From Frankia sp. AgB1.9 (GTDB lineage: Bacteria; Actinomycetota; Actinomycetes; Frankiales; Frankiaceae), in contig NZ_JADWYX010000023.1 in NCBI RefSeq assembly GCF_016786355.1, forward strand, positions 1-64,000: 64,000 nucleotides of DNA, in the 5' to 3' direction. A model generated the notes under the pieces. The model made no database searches, had not been told where the DNA came from, and was given only the letters and a program-made list of their open reading frames with translations. This document shows positions 25,575-36,743 of this stretch, one piece after another; the stretch's first letter is position 1; each line of letters opens with the position of its first letter. Made by a program: the position numbers and the translations under genes.

Positions 25575-26467
25575 GCGTTCGTCCTCTCCAGCGAGTCCTC
25601 GCCGGCCTGGCCGGAGACGGCGACCAGCATCTGTTGCAGGGACAGGGGTTCCATCCGCAGGTGCAGTTCCTGCGCGCGCAGCCGGTCGGACTCGTCGAGC
25701 GGCTCGGCCAGGACGACGGCCTCCTGCGACGCGAGCCTGCGGCGCTCCCAGGTGGGGCGCCCGGCGACCAGCTCGGCCACCGCGGCGGCCGGGCCGCTCA
25801 CCGACGTGTACCGGCCCCGCAGGTCGTCGGCCGCGGCGTTCAGGACGACCCGGCCGCGGTTGATGATCACGACCTGGTCGAGCAGCCCGGCGACCTCGTC
25901 GACCAGGTGGGTGGACAGCAGCACGGTGCGCGGGTGCTCCGCGTAGTCGAGCAGCAGCCGGTCGTAGAACACCTGGCGCGCGACCGCGTCGAGGCCGGCG
26001 TAGGGCTCGTCGAACAGCACGACCTCGGTCCGCGCGGCCAGGCCGATCACGATGCTCAGCGCGGACCGCATCCCCCGGGAGAGCTTCTTGACCGGTCGGC
26101 GGCTCGGCAGCTCGAACTCGGTGACCAGCTCGTCGGCCAGCTCGGTGTTCCAGTTCGGGTAGAACCGCGCCGCCATCCGCAGGGCGTCGCGGACCCGGAT
26201 GTCGGGGAAGACCTGGTCCTCACGCACGAAGACCATGCGGCGCAGGATGGCGTCGTTCTCGACCGGGCTGGCGCCGAGAACCAGCACCTGGCCGGCCGAC
26301 GGGAACTGCTGGGCGGCGATGATCCGCATCAGCGTCGTCTTGCCGGCGCCGTTGCGGCCCAGCAGCCCGGTGATCGTGGGGCCCTGCACGTCGAGTGTGA
26401 CGTCGTCCAGGGCTACGTGGCCCCGGTAGCGCCGGGTCACGCCGGCGAGCGAGATCGTCGTGGTCAT
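25571..26467 (-). CDS. ABC transporter ATP-binding protein
   Basis: A 298-residue ATPase. It has Walker A GRNGAGKTT near residue 38, a signature motif in the form LSRGMRSALSIV, Walker B VVLFDEPYAGLD, a D-loop, and a switch His in STHLVDE. A C-terminal extension of ~80 residues follows the ATPase core. It overlaps its regulator upstream and the permease downstream by 4 nt each, so the three form one transcription unit. It probably drives export or an efflux-type process. Confidence 0.9.
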   Translation of the reverse strand: MTTTISLAGVTRRYRGHVALDDVTLDVQGPTITGLLGRNGAGKTTLMRIIAAQQFPSAGQVLVLGASPVENDAILRRMVFVREDQVFPDIRVRDALRMAARFYPNWNTELADELVTEFELPSRRPVKKLSRGMRSALSIVIGLAARTEVVLFDEPYAGLDAVARQVFYDRLLLDYAEHPRTVLLSTHLVDEVAGLLDQVVIINRGRVVLNAAADDLRGRYTSVSGPAAAVAELVAGRPTWERRRLASQEAVVLAEPLDESDRLRAQELHLRMEPLSLQQMLVAVSGQAGEDSLERTNA

Positions 26468-26841
26468 GGGGTGACGCCCTCCTGCGTGTGGCTGGCCTCG
26501 TGGATCAGGGCGGTCAGGGTCTCGGCGTCGATCCCGAGCCGGGTGGCCTCGGTGACCAGCGGGGCGACATAGCGCTCCGCGAACCGCTTGCGGCGCTCCT
26601 GGATCAGGCGGTCCCGGGCGCCCGCGGCGACGAACATGCCGATGCCCCGCCGCTTCTCCAGCAGTCCGTCGTCGGTCAGCACGTTGATTCCCTTCGCCGC
26701 GGTGGCTGGGTTGATCCGGTAGAAGGCGGCCAACTCGTTGGTCGATGGCACTCGTCCGCCCTCCGCCAGGGCGCCATCGGCGATCTCCTCGGCCAGTCGC
26801 TCGGCGATCTGGGCGAACAGCGGTGTCCCCTCATCGAGCAA
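26464..26841 (-). CDS. GntR-family regulator, YtrA subfamily
   Basis: A 125-residue regulator: a GntR winged helix (PLFAQIAERLAEEIADGALAEGGRVPSTNELAAFYRINPATAAKGINVLTDDGLLEKRRGIGMFV) and a short helical tail. This size and a downstream ABC gene are typical of the YtrA subfamily. The start is TTG at 26841 with GGGAGGGG just upstream. A clear inverted repeat lies 21-48 nt upstream of the start, so it probably represses its own operon. Confidence 0.88.
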   Translation of the reverse strand: MLDEGTPLFAQIAERLAEEIADGALAEGGRVPSTNELAAFYRINPATAAKGINVLTDDGLLEKRRGIGMFVAAGARDRLIQERRKRFAERYVAPLVTEATRLGIDAETLTALIHEASHTQEGVTP

Positions 26842-26861
26842 GACCCCTCCCTTCGCTGCCC

Positions 26862-26889
26862 GGTTGGTTACCTACTCAAGTAACTAACC
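26862..26889. promoter_or_regulatory. operator of the GntR/ABC operon
   Basis: GGTTGGTTAC (26862-26871) and GTAACTAACC (26880-26889) form 10-bp inverted arms with one mismatch and an 8-bp spacer. The position just upstream of the regulator start fits YtrA-type autoregulation. The AT-rich content contrasts with the surroundings. Confidence 0.75.
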
Positions 26890-27028
26890 AAAGAGGTGAT
26901 CTGTCAAGGGAGATCTCGGGGCGAAGCGAGTGGACCGGTGTCATGGCCACGACTGGTGGCGAACGCGACAAGATCACAGTCCTGGCGGGCGCGGCCTGTT
27001 CGGGGCGGCCTGTGCGACCATCGGAAGA

Positions 27029-27880
27029 ATGGCCGCAGCCTCCCGGAACCTGCTCGCGTGCAGCGATCTGCACGTCCGCCATCAGGAGAACCGGGCCGTC
27101 GTCGAGGCGATGCGGCCGAGCGGGGACGACGACTGGCTGCTCGTCGTCGGTGACGTCGCCGAGTACGTCGCCGAGTTCCGCTGGGCGCTCACGCTGCTGG
27201 CCGGCAGGTTCGCGAAGGTCATCTGGGTGCCGGGCAACCACGAGCTGTGGACGCCGAACCGCGACCCGGTCCAGCTACGCGGCGTCGCCCGCTACTGGCA
27301 CCTGGTCGACATCTGCCGCGAGCTCGGCGTGCTCACGCCGGAGGATCCCTACCCGATCTGGGACGGGCCGGGCGGCCCGGTCGTGGTCGCGCCGATGTTC
27401 CTGCTCTACGACTACACGTTCCGGCCGCAGGGCACGTCGACCAAGGCCGAGGCGCTCGCCTACGCCTACTCGACCGGCGTCGTCTGCTCGGACGAGCACC
27501 TGCTGCATCCCGACCCGTTCCCGGCCATTGACGACTGGTGCCGGTCCCGGGTCGCGCTCACCGAGGCTCGGCTGGAAGCGCTTGATCCCGCCGGCCCGCC
27601 AACCCTGCTGGTCAACCACTTCCCGCTGGTCCGCGAGCCGACCAGGGTGCTGCGCTACCCCGAGTTCGCCCAGTGGTGCGGCACCGAGCTGACCGCCGAC
27701 TGGCACCTGCGCTTCCGCGCCGCCGCCGCCGTCTACGGCCACCTGCACATCCCGCGGACCACCAGCTACGACGGCGTCCGCTTCGAGGAGGTCTCCCTCG
27801 GCTACCCCCGGGAGTGGACCCGCCGCCCGGCCCACTACCAGCGCCCCCCACTCCGCCAGATCCTGCCGGTCGACGCCTGA
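27029..27880 (+). CDS. calcineurin-like metallophosphoesterase
   Basis: A 283-residue enzyme with all blocks of the dinuclear-metal phosphoesterase fold: CSDLHV (DxH), VVGDVAE (GD), VPGNHELW (GNHE), VNHFPL and YGHLHI (GHxH). The ATG at 27029 with GGAAG upstream is preferred; the frame is open 33 codons further but without similarity. The substrate is not indicated by the sequence. It is convergent with the penicillin-binding protein gene, with only 14 nt between their ends. Confidence 0.88.
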   Translation: MAAASRNLLACSDLHVRHQENRAVVEAMRPSGDDDWLLVVGDVAEYVAEFRWALTLLAGRFAKVIWVPGNHELWTPNRDPVQLRGVARYWHLVDICRELGVLTPEDPYPIWDGPGGPVVVAPMFLLYDYTFRPQGTSTKAEALAYAYSTGVVCSDEHLLHPDPFPAIDDWCRSRVALTEARLEALDPAGPPTLLVNHFPLVREPTRVLRYPEFAQWCGTELTADWHLRFRAAAAVYGHLHIPRTTSYDGVRFEEVSLGYPREWTRRPAHYQRPPLRQILPVDA

Positions 27881-27894
27881 CCGGTCGGCTGAGC

Positions 27895-29820
27895 TCAGCC
27901 GGGAGCGGCGGTGGTGGTTGCGGGGGCGGTTGCCGGGTTGGCCGGGGGCGGGAGGTTGCCGTCGAGGGCGTTCAGGAAGGCGGCGGCGATCGGGGCGGCG
28001 GACTCGGCGCCGAAGCCGCCGTCCTCGACGAGGACCGCGAAGGCGATCGGGCCCCGGTAGCCGACGAACCAGGCGTGGGTCGGCGGCGGGTTCCCCGCGT
28101 TGTACTCGGCCGTGCCGGTCTTGCCGAACACCTCACCGGGGAACTGGACCTGCGCCGCTGTCCCGTCCGTGACGACCGCCCGCATGAACGAGCGCAGGTC
28201 CGGCAGGATCTTCGCCGGCAGCTGGTGGGACCGGGCCGGGCCGCCGACGACGAACGGTGAGCGCCAGGTGCCGCTGGCCACCGCGGCCGCGACGCTCGCC
28301 ATCTGCGCCGGAGACGCGGCGATCCGCCCCTGGCCGATCGCGGACGAGGCCAGCTCGGCGCCGTCCCGCGGGGCCGGGAAGACGCCCCCGACGCTCGCGA
28401 TCGGCAACGGCGCCGCCCCGTCGAAGCCGTACAACTGGGCGGCCTTCTCCAGCGCGCCAGGGGGTAGCGACTCGGCGAGGCCGACGAAAGCCGTGTTGCA
28501 GCTGCGGGCGAACGCGTCGCGCAGCGTCAGCGGCCCGAACTTCTCGTTCTCCGCGTTCGAGAAGGATCGGCCGCCGGCCAGGATGGTCTGCGAGCAGTCC
28601 AGCTGGGTGTTGGCGTTACGCCCGTTCATCAGCGCGGCGGTCGCCGTCACGATCTTGAAAGTCGAGCCCGGCGGGTACGTGCCGCGCAGGGCCCGGCCGT
28701 AGCCGCTGGGCGGGTGGTTCGCCGACGCGAGGATGCCCCCGGTCCGGGTGTCGATCGCGACGAGCGCCGCGGCCGGCCACCGCGAGGTCGCCAGCGCCGC
28801 CTCGGCGGCCTGCTGGACGGAGAGGTTGATGGAGGTGCGTATCGTCTGGCCGTTGGCCATCGGCCAGGTCTGCGGAGTCTTCACCGTTTTCCCCGCCGCG
28901 TCGCGCAGCACGATCTGGCCGCCGAGAGCCTCGAGCCGGTTGTTGTAGGCCCGCTGCAGCCCGCTCGGCGGGGAGATCTGGCCGACGAGGTTGCCGGCGA
29001 GATCCTGGTCCTCGGCCAGCGGCCGGCCGGCGGTGTCGAGCAGCCGCCCGCGGCTGGCCGTCGAGCCGGTCCGGTCGAACCGCAGCCCCGGCGCGAGGTC
29101 GGGCTGCACCGAGGACAGCCGCGCCTGCACCCGCCACACGCCCCCGAGCTTCGTCAGGGACAGCTGGCCGGGGTACGTCCACGGCGTCGGCTCGTCCGCC
29201 AGGCGCAGCGTCGCGGTGTAGGGGACGGTCGCGCTCGTGCCGGCGCGGTGGACCTTGCCGGGGGTGAAGCTGGCGTCGCTGATGCTCAGCCGGTCGCGCA
29301 TGTCGGTCATCGCGTTGACCAGGGTCGAGACGTCGGTGTCGCCCGGGACGGTGACGGCCGCGATCCCGGCAGCGCCCGCGGCACCCGGCCCGGTGACGGC
29401 GGAGACCCCGGCAGCGCCGGCGCCCGCGCCGCCGCCCGCGCCCGCGCCGCCGTGGGCCGTGCCGTTGGCGACGAACAAGGCAGGCGCCGCGGAGGCCTGC
29501 GGGGTGACGGTCGCGCTCGGCGTGGCCGACGGGCCGGCCGCGCTGCCGTCCGAAGCGGCCCGGGACGGCGTCACGGCCGGAGGTGTGGCCGGGCGGTCCC
29601 GGTCGATCGCCCGCCACGACCCGAGATAGGCCACCGCGACGTCGCGGACCGCCCGGTCGGCGGAGCTGCGGTCGCGTGCGGTCTTCCAGAGGAACCCGCC
29701 GCCGGCCCCGGCGCCGAGCAGCAGCAGTACGACCGCGGCCAGTGCGGCGCCGCGCCGTGAGCCCCGCCGCCGCCGGCCCCCGCCGCCCATCGCTGTGAAA
29801 CCGCCTGGAGTCAAAGGCAC
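27895..29820 (-). CDS. penicillin-binding protein (transpeptidase with MecA-type N-terminal domain)
   Basis: A 641-residue protein: a basic N-terminus, one membrane helix (about residues 24-45), an NTF2-like MecA_N domain after a Thr/Ala/Gly-rich spacer, a dimerisation region, and the transpeptidase. Active-site motifs are Ser386-T-F-Lys389 (PPGSTFKI), Ser440-C-Asn442 (RSCNTAF) and Lys567-Thr-Gly (KTGTAEY). It would crosslink peptidoglycan outside the membrane and resembles the MecA-like class B PBPs of actinobacteria. The GTG at 29820 has GGGGGAGG 7 nt upstream. Confidence 0.92.
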   Translation of the reverse strand: MPLTPGGFTAMGGGGRRRRGSRRGAALAAVVLLLLGAGAGGGFLWKTARDRSSADRAVRDVAVAYLGSWRAIDRDRPATPPAVTPSRAASDGSAAGPSATPSATVTPQASAAPALFVANGTAHGGAGAGGGAGAGAAGVSAVTGPGAAGAAGIAAVTVPGDTDVSTLVNAMTDMRDRLSISDASFTPGKVHRAGTSATVPYTATLRLADEPTPWTYPGQLSLTKLGGVWRVQARLSSVQPDLAPGLRFDRTGSTASRGRLLDTAGRPLAEDQDLAGNLVGQISPPSGLQRAYNNRLEALGGQIVLRDAAGKTVKTPQTWPMANGQTIRTSINLSVQQAAEAALATSRWPAAALVAIDTRTGGILASANHPPSGYGRALRGTYPPGSTFKIVTATAALMNGRNANTQLDCSQTILAGGRSFSNAENEKFGPLTLRDAFARSCNTAFVGLAESLPPGALEKAAQLYGFDGAAPLPIASVGGVFPAPRDGAELASSAIGQGRIAASPAQMASVAAAVASGTWRSPFVVGGPARSHQLPAKILPDLRSFMRAVVTDGTAAQVQFPGEVFGKTGTAEYNAGNPPPTHAWFVGYRGPIAFAVLVEDGGFGAESAAPIAAAFLNALDGNLPPPANPATAPATTTAAPG

Positions 29821-30045
29821 GGCGCTACCTCCCCCGGATCGCCGCGACGGCTCGCGCCCGGACCGTCCGTCAACGGTGCTGGTCCGGGGATGCCGACGGC
29901 CGTAACTTACGTTGCGTAGCGGCTCGCCGCATGTCGCGTCAGCGCTGGGTGCTGTCTGTGCCGGTTGTGGAGGTCCCCAGGCGCCGGGCGCACGTCAGGC
30001 ACAGGACCGACCGGAGGTCGGCCTGGGCATCAGGATGACGTGGCG

Positions 30046-30837
30046 TCAGGCCGGCGTGGTGGCGAGGCTGGCGAACGACTCGCTGACCGTGGCTCGATTG
30101 GGAAGCTGGGCCGTACAGGCCAGCTGCTGCGTCCCCGCGTTCCACCCGTCGGAGCTGGGTTCCAACGCGCTGGAGACGATCTCCAGATCGGGCCTGGCAT
30201 GACTGGTGTAGCTCAGGAAAGCCTCGGCACACTGGGTCGCCGCGAGGCTGTCCAGGGCCGCGGATCCCGGCCAGATGTCGCCGGGCGCCTGCCCGGCGAG
30301 GCCGAGCATCTTCACCACTTCGGCGCGGTGCGGCGTCGTGCACGAGACGACCATGGCGCCGGTCGAACCGGGGCGAAGCGCCCACGTGACGCAGTCGCCG
30401 ACCTTGAGCGTCGGCAGCAGGGTCGAGGACACCTGGTAGCCACTGGCCGTCCGCGGCGCGAGGGGCGCGGACGTGGAGGTGGCTCGACCGGTGCCGGTCG
30501 CGGTCGGTGTCGTCGCCGGAGTGCGGTTGGTTGTGTGACGCAGCGTGATGACGATGCTCATGACGCCCGCGAGCACCGCGACGAAGGCGAGGACCCGGGC
30601 TGCCCGGCGCCGCCGCGGCCCCGGGCCCGGAGTCCAGACCATCCTGTGCATGCCGGCGGGAAGACGCCGGTTGGCGGGCACGACCTGGCAACGGCCCGGG
30701 TCGCGCCGGTCGCCCGTCCGACCGCGCTCGGCGGCTGATGGCTCGACGAACCGCGCGGCCCGGACGAATCCTTCGTCCAAGCGCAAGTTCTCGAAGGGGT
30801 CCCGGTGCTCCGCGGGCTCCCGTTCCGGCGACGCCAT
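30046..30837 (-). CDS. membrane protein with septum-formation domain
   Basis: A 263-residue protein with an N-terminal cytoplasmic part, one membrane helix (RAARVLAFVAVLAGVMSIVI) and an extracytoplasmic domain after a Thr/Ala-rich linker. The domain pattern GDCVTWALRPGSTGAMVVSCTTPHRAEVV, with paired cysteines and the later Cys residues, matches the actinobacterial septum-formation (Septum_form) family. Its exact role is not known. The ATG at 30837 is chosen over an upstream in-frame start for lack of similarity there. Confidence 0.75.
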   Translation of the reverse strand: MASPEREPAEHRDPFENLRLDEGFVRAARFVEPSAAERGRTGDRRDPGRCQVVPANRRLPAGMHRMVWTPGPGPRRRRAARVLAFVAVLAGVMSIVITLRHTTNRTPATTPTATGTGRATSTSAPLAPRTASGYQVSSTLLPTLKVGDCVTWALRPGSTGAMVVSCTTPHRAEVVKMLGLAGQAPGDIWPGSAALDSLAATQCAEAFLSYTSHARPDLEIVSSALEPSSDGWNAGTQQLACTAQLPNRATVSESFASLATTPA

Positions 30838-31066
30838 GGCAGCAACGGTAAACCCGCGCCGGGCCATCCCGATGGTCTTTCCATCAACGGGCGGATAGAC
30901 CACAACGAATGCCCCACGGTCCGGGGTCGACCGGGCCTCTTTTTGCCTCCAGCCCCGCCAGAATGGGACGCCCGGTGACTTGTCGCTGACGCGCGGTGCA
31001 AAGCGGCCCTCGGCCCGAGTGACGCTCGGTTCGCGCTTCGCCGAGTTGTCCGTGCCGGGGGATTCG

Positions 31067-32650
31067 CTAGCTGACGCTGACCGCCCGCGCGTACGGCGCG
31101 CCGATGATCTTCGCGATCTCCTGCAGGATGTCGGCCGGGACGGCGTCGTCGAGCGAGAGCGACATCAGCGCCGGGCCGCCGACGGCGAGCCGGCTGACCT
31201 GGGCGCTGGCGATGTTGATGTGCGCGTCGCCCAACAGCTCGCCGACCGCGCCGACGATGCCAGGCCGGTCCTCGTACCGGAAGAACGCCAGGTGCGCCTC
31301 CGGCCTCAGGTCGACCTCGAAGCCGTCGATCGCGGTGATCTTCTCGACCTGCCGGGTGCCGATCAGCGTGCCGGCGATCGAGACCACCGTGCCGTCCGCG
31401 AGCGCCCCACGCAGGGTGACCAGGTTGCGGTAGTCCGGGCTGTCCCGGTGGGTCTCCAGAACCACCTCGACGTGTCGCTCCTTGGCCAGCAGCGGCGCGT
31501 TCACGTAGGTGACCTGTTCCTCGACGACGTCGTGGAACACGCCCTTGAGCGCCGCGAGCTGCAGCACGGAGACGTCGAACTCGGTGATCTCGCCGCGGAT
31601 CTCGACGGTCAGGTTCTCCGGCAGGCCGCCGGCGATACCGGTGAACACCTGGCCGAGCTTCTCCGCCAGCGGAAGACCGGGCCGGACGTCCTCGGCGACC
31701 ACGCCGCCGGCCTGCACGTTGACCGCGTCCGGGACGAACTCGCCCTGCAGCGCGAGACGCACCGACCGCGCGACCGCGAGGCCCGCCTTCTCCTGCGCCT
31801 CGTTGGTGGAGGCCCCCAGGTGCGGTGTGACGACGACGTTCTCCAGCCCGAACAGCGGCGAGGAGGTGGTCGGCTCCTTGACGAAGACGTCGAGGCCCGC
31901 GCCGCCGACGTGGCCGGAGCGGATCGCGTCCGCCAGCGCTTCCTCGACGACGAGCCCGCCGCGGGCGGCGTTGACGATGATGACGCCGGGCTTGGTCTTC
32001 GCCAGCTCGTCGGCGCCGATCAGGCCAAGGGTCTCCTTGGTCTTCGGCAGGTGGATCGTGATGGCGTCGCTGACCCGCAGCAGCTCGTCGAGGTCGACCA
32101 GACGCACGCCCATCTGCGCGGCCCGGGCCGGCGCGAGGTAGGGGTCGTAGGCGACGAGCGTCATGCCGAAGGCGGCGAGCCGCGCCGCGACCAGCTGACC
32201 GATCCGGCCGAGGCCGACGACGCCGGCGACCTTCTCCGTGAGCTCGACGCCGGTGTACTTCGAGCGCTTCCACTCGCCGTTCTGCAGCGACTGGTCGGCG
32301 GCCGGAACCCGGCGGGCGACCGCGAGCAGCAGCGCGATCGCGTGCTCGGCCGCGCTCACGATGTTCGACTGCGGCGCGTTGACGACCATGACGCCGCGGG
32401 TGGTGGCGGCGGGTACGTCGACGTTGTCGAGCCCGATGCCGGCGCGGGCGACGACCTTGAGCTTCGGCGCGGCGGCCAGCGCCTCGGCGTCGATCTTCGT
32501 CGCGGACCGGACGATCACCGCGTCGACGTCGGCGAGCGCGGGCAGCAGGGCGGAGCGGTCGGCGCCGTCCACGTGGCGGAGCTCGAAGTCGCCGGACAAT
32601 ACCGCCAGGCCGGCCGGCGAGAGCTCCTCGGCTACGAGTACGACGGGCAC
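31067..32650 (-). CDS. serA: D-3-phosphoglycerate dehydrogenase
   Basis: A 527-residue type-1 SerA that catalyses the first step of serine synthesis. It has a substrate domain, a Rossmann domain with GVVGLGRIGQLVAARL, the catalytic Arg in NAARGG and His in VVTPHLGAST. An allosteric substrate-binding (ASB) domain and a C-terminal ACT domain (FFRYEDRPGIVGAVGELLG) follow, so serine feedback is expected. The GTG at 32650 has AGGAG upstream. It lies downstream of ilvC but is separated from it by a strong terminator, so it probably has its own promoter. Confidence 0.96.
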   Translation of the reverse strand: MPVVLVAEELSPAGLAVLSGDFELRHVDGADRSALLPALADVDAVIVRSATKIDAEALAAAPKLKVVARAGIGLDNVDVPAATTRGVMVVNAPQSNIVSAAEHAIALLLAVARRVPAADQSLQNGEWKRSKYTGVELTEKVAGVVGLGRIGQLVAARLAAFGMTLVAYDPYLAPARAAQMGVRLVDLDELLRVSDAITIHLPKTKETLGLIGADELAKTKPGVIIVNAARGGLVVEEALADAIRSGHVGGAGLDVFVKEPTTSSPLFGLENVVVTPHLGASTNEAQEKAGLAVARSVRLALQGEFVPDAVNVQAGGVVAEDVRPGLPLAEKLGQVFTGIAGGLPENLTVEIRGEITEFDVSVLQLAALKGVFHDVVEEQVTYVNAPLLAKERHVEVVLETHRDSPDYRNLVTLRGALADGTVVSIAGTLIGTRQVEKITAIDGFEVDLRPEAHLAFFRYEDRPGIVGAVGELLGDAHINIASAQVSRLAVGGPALMSLSLDDAVPADILQEIAKIIGAPYARAVSVS

Positions 32651-32784
32651 GGGAGCTCCTCGTTGAGACGCGCAGGGGCGCGGCGCCGCCGCGGATCTTC
32701 GCGCGCTGCCGCCGCTCCGGCCGCGCCAGGCAGACGCCTCCGGCGGCTAGGAGCTTAGCGGGTGTCCCAGGTCACGCCGGCCCC

Positions 32785-32835
32785 AAAAACACGTAACGTC
32801 CAGCAACGGCCTACCGGCCGTCACTGGACATTACG
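32785..32835 (-). terminator. terminator after ilvC
   Basis: On the minus strand, 32824-32835 pairs with 32792-32803 (CGTAACGTCCAG/CTGGACATTACG, one non-Watson-Crick pair), and the inner ACGGCC/GGCCGT arms extend the stem. A run of five T follows on the minus strand (AAAAA at 32785-32789 on the plus strand), a canonical intrinsic terminator. Confidence 0.85.
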
Positions 32836-32855
32836 CGGAAGTTACGAAACCCCGG

Positions 32856-34528
<1,673 letters not shown>

Positions 34529-34789
34529 GGCGCTATCGCCCTTCCAGAAGAGTGCGCGGGGTTCTTGATCAAACTGGCGGGAAGGTTCAACGGCGAGAAG
34601 CGCTGCCCGACCATGCGGCGCGAAGGCGCGCCTCCGCGGAGGCCCGCCCACGAGCGCAGCGAAGTGGCCGGGCCGCAGCGGAGGTCGCCGCAGCGCACGT
34701 TCGCGGAGGAGGACGCGGACCGGAGGTGCCCCGCGACGCCGAAGGCGAGCGGGGCGCCGGAGGTCCGCGCCCGGACGGAGCGAACCATG
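34529..34789 (-). other. GC-rich spacer between ilvB and ilvN
   Basis: 261 bp without a convincing gene. It contains a 14-bp perfect palindrome GCCTCCGCGGAGGC (34630-34643) and many repeats of CGGAGG-type and GCGAAG/CTTCGC-type strings. A minus-strand open frame of 87 codons crosses it, but it has no ribosome-binding site or family resemblance and looks like repeat sequence. The spacer could form strong RNA structure within the ilvBN message. Confidence 0.5.
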
Positions 34790-36577
34790 TTAAAGGTTCA
34801 CCTCTGCGTCGCCGCTGTAGTCAAAGTCCGGCGCCATGCCGCGGGCGACCTTGATGTCGTCGTTGCTGGAGCCGGCGGCGACCATCGGCCACACCATCGC
34901 GTCCGGGTGCACCACGAAGTCGATCACGACCGGCGCGTCGTCGATCGCCATCGCCTTCTCGATCGTGCTGTCGACGTCCCCGGCCGTCTCGCAGCGCAGG
35001 CCGACGCAGCCGAGCGCCTCGGCGAGCCGGACGAAGTCGGGGACGCGCTTCACTCCGGTGCGCGAGCTGGCCGGGTGGGTGCCCAGGTCGGTGTTCGAGT
35101 AGCGCTCGTCGTAGAACAGCGTCTGCCACTGGCGGACCATGCCGAGGGCGCCGTTGTTGATGACGGCGACCTTGATCGGGATGCCTTCCAGTGCGCAGGT
35201 GGCGAGCTCCTGGTTGGTCATCTGGAAGCAGCCGTCGCCGTCGATCGCCCAGACGGTCGCCTCCGGGCGCCCGACCTTCGCGCCCATCGCGGCCGGCACC
35301 GCGTAGCCCATCGTCCCGGCGCCGCCGGAGTTCAGGAACGTGTACGGCTGCTCGTAGGAGATGAACTGCGCGGCCCACATCTGGTGCTGGCCGACGCCCG
35401 CCGTGTAGATCGCGTCCGGACCGGCGATCTTCCCGATCCGCTCGATGACGTGCTGCGGGGCCAGTGACCCGTCGGCCGGCTCGGTGAAGCCGAGCGGGTA
35501 GGTCTCACGCCACCGGTTCAGGTGGTCCCACCAGCCCGCGAGGTCTGGCTTCGACTCGGCCTGCAGCGCGCCGATCAGGTCGGCGATGACCTCCCGGCAG
35601 TCGCCCACGATCGGCACGTCGGCGACCCGGTTCTTGCCGATCTCGGCCGGGTCGATGTCGGCGTGGATGATCTGCGCCGACGGCGCGAACGACGACAGCT
35701 TGCCGGTGACCCGGTCGTCGAACCGGGTGCCCAGCGCGATCAGCAGGTCGGACTTCTGCAACGCGGTGACGGCGGCCACCGAGCCGTGCATGCCCGGCAT
35801 GCCCAGGTGGAGGTGGTGGGAGTCCGGGAACGCGCCCCGGGCCATCAGCGTCGTGACGACCGGGATGCCGGTCAGCTCGGCGAGGATCCGCAGCTCGGCG
35901 CTGGCCCGGGACTTCAGCACGCCACCGCCGATGTAGAGCACCGGCCGACGGGAGGCGCTGATCATCTTGGCGGCCTCGCGGACCTGCTTGGCGTGCGGCC
36001 TGGTCACCGGCCGGTAGCCGGGCAGGTCGAGCGTCGGCGGCCACACCTCGTGCGGCAGCACCGCCGTCAGCGACTGGAGCACGTCCTTGGGCAGGTCGAC
36101 GAGCACCGGTCCGGGCCGGCCGGTGGCGGCGAGGTGGAACGCCTCGGCGATCGTGCGCGGGATGTCGTCGGCCGACTGGACCAGGAAGTTGTGCTTGGTG
36201 ATCGGCATCGTGATGCCGCAGATGTCCGCCTCCTGGAAGGCGTCCGTCCCGATCGCCGGCCGCGCGACCTGGCCGGTGATCGCGACCATCGGCACCGAGT
36301 CCATGTAGGCGTCGGCGATTGGCGTGACCAGGTTGGTCGCCCCGGGGCCGGAGGTCGCCATGCAGACGCCGACCTTGCCGGTCGCCTGCGCGTAGCCCTC
36401 GGCAGCGTGCCCAGCGCCCTGCTCGTGGCGGACCAGGATGTGCCGGACCCGGGTCGAGTCGTACAGCGGGTCGTAGGCGGGCAGGATCGCGCCACCCGGG
36501 ATGCCGAAGACAACGTCGGCTCCGACCGCTTCCAGGGAATGGACGAGCGACTGGGCTCCGGTGATCTCTCTAGTCAT
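34790..36577 (-). CDS. ilvB: acetolactate synthase large (catalytic) subunit
   Basis: A 595-residue thiamine diphosphate enzyme condensing two pyruvates, or pyruvate with 2-oxobutyrate. It has the catalytic-Glu segment [13 protein letters not shown], the FAD-binding middle domain, and the ThDP motif [29 protein letters not shown]. The ATG at 36577 is the family start. It heads ilvB-ilvN-ilvC on the minus strand, and its leader carries a short peptide and attenuator hairpin. Confidence 0.97.
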   Translation of the reverse strand: MTREITGAQSLVHSLEAVGADVVFGIPGGAILPAYDPLYDSTRVRHILVRHEQGAGHAAEGYAQATGKVGVCMATSGPGATNLVTPIADAYMDSVPMVAITGQVARPAIGTDAFQEADICGITMPITKHNFLVQSADDIPRTIAEAFHLAATGRPGPVLVDLPKDVLQSLTAVLPHEVWPPTLDLPGYRPVTRPHAKQVREAAKMISASRRPVLYIGGGVLKSRASAELRILAELTGIPVVTTLMARGAFPDSHHLHLGMPGMHGSVAAVTALQKSDLLIALGTRFDDRVTGKLSSFAPSAQIIHADIDPAEIGKNRVADVPIVGDCREVIADLIGALQAESKPDLAGWWDHLNRWRETYPLGFTEPADGSLAPQHVIERIGKIAGPDAIYTAGVGQHQMWAAQFISYEQPYTFLNSGGAGTMGYAVPAAMGAKVGRPEATVWAIDGDGCFQMTNQELATCALEGIPIKVAVINNGALGMVRQWQTLFYDERYSNTDLGTHPASSRTGVKRVPDFVRLAEALGCVGLRCETAGDVDSTIEKAMAIDDAPVVIDFVVHPDAMVWPMVAAGSSNDDIKVARGMAPDFDYSGDAEVNL

Positions 36578-36635
36578 CTGGTCGTCTTCCTTGACGGGCC
36601 GTGGATCGGGGGGCGCGCGGGCGTGCCCAGGGCAC

Positions 36636-36670
36636 TAAAAAGCCCCTCGTGCCAGGGGCACTGAGGGGCT
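36636..36670 (-). terminator. ilvB attenuator terminator
   Basis: On the minus strand AGCCCCTC (36670-36663) pairs with GAGGGGCT (36648-36641) around a loop containing GTGCCCCTGGCAC, and is followed by TTTTT (36641-36637). It lies between the leader peptide (36705-36743) and ilvB. An upstream GGGGCA in the leader RNA can pair with TGCCCC inside this hairpin, a plausible antiterminator. Confidence 0.8.
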
Positions 36671-36704
36671 GCGTACGAGTCGGCTCCGGGACCTGCCCCG
36701 GTGA

Positions 36705-36743
36705 CTACGCACGCTCTCCGCGTACAAGAATGTTCAGACGCAC
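36705..36743 (-). CDS. ilvB leader peptide (12 codons)
   Basis: A GTG at 36743, preceded by AAGGTAGG, opens a 12-codon frame whose product is RLNILVRGERA after the first residue. Codons for Leu, Ile, Leu and Val fall within residues 3-7, and the stop (36705-36707) lies 35 nt before the attenuator stem. This is the layout of ribosome-mediated transcription attenuation sensing branched-chain aminoacyl-tRNAs, as known for ilvB leaders of corynebacteria and streptomycetes. Confidence 0.8.
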   Translation of the reverse strand: MRLNILVRGERA

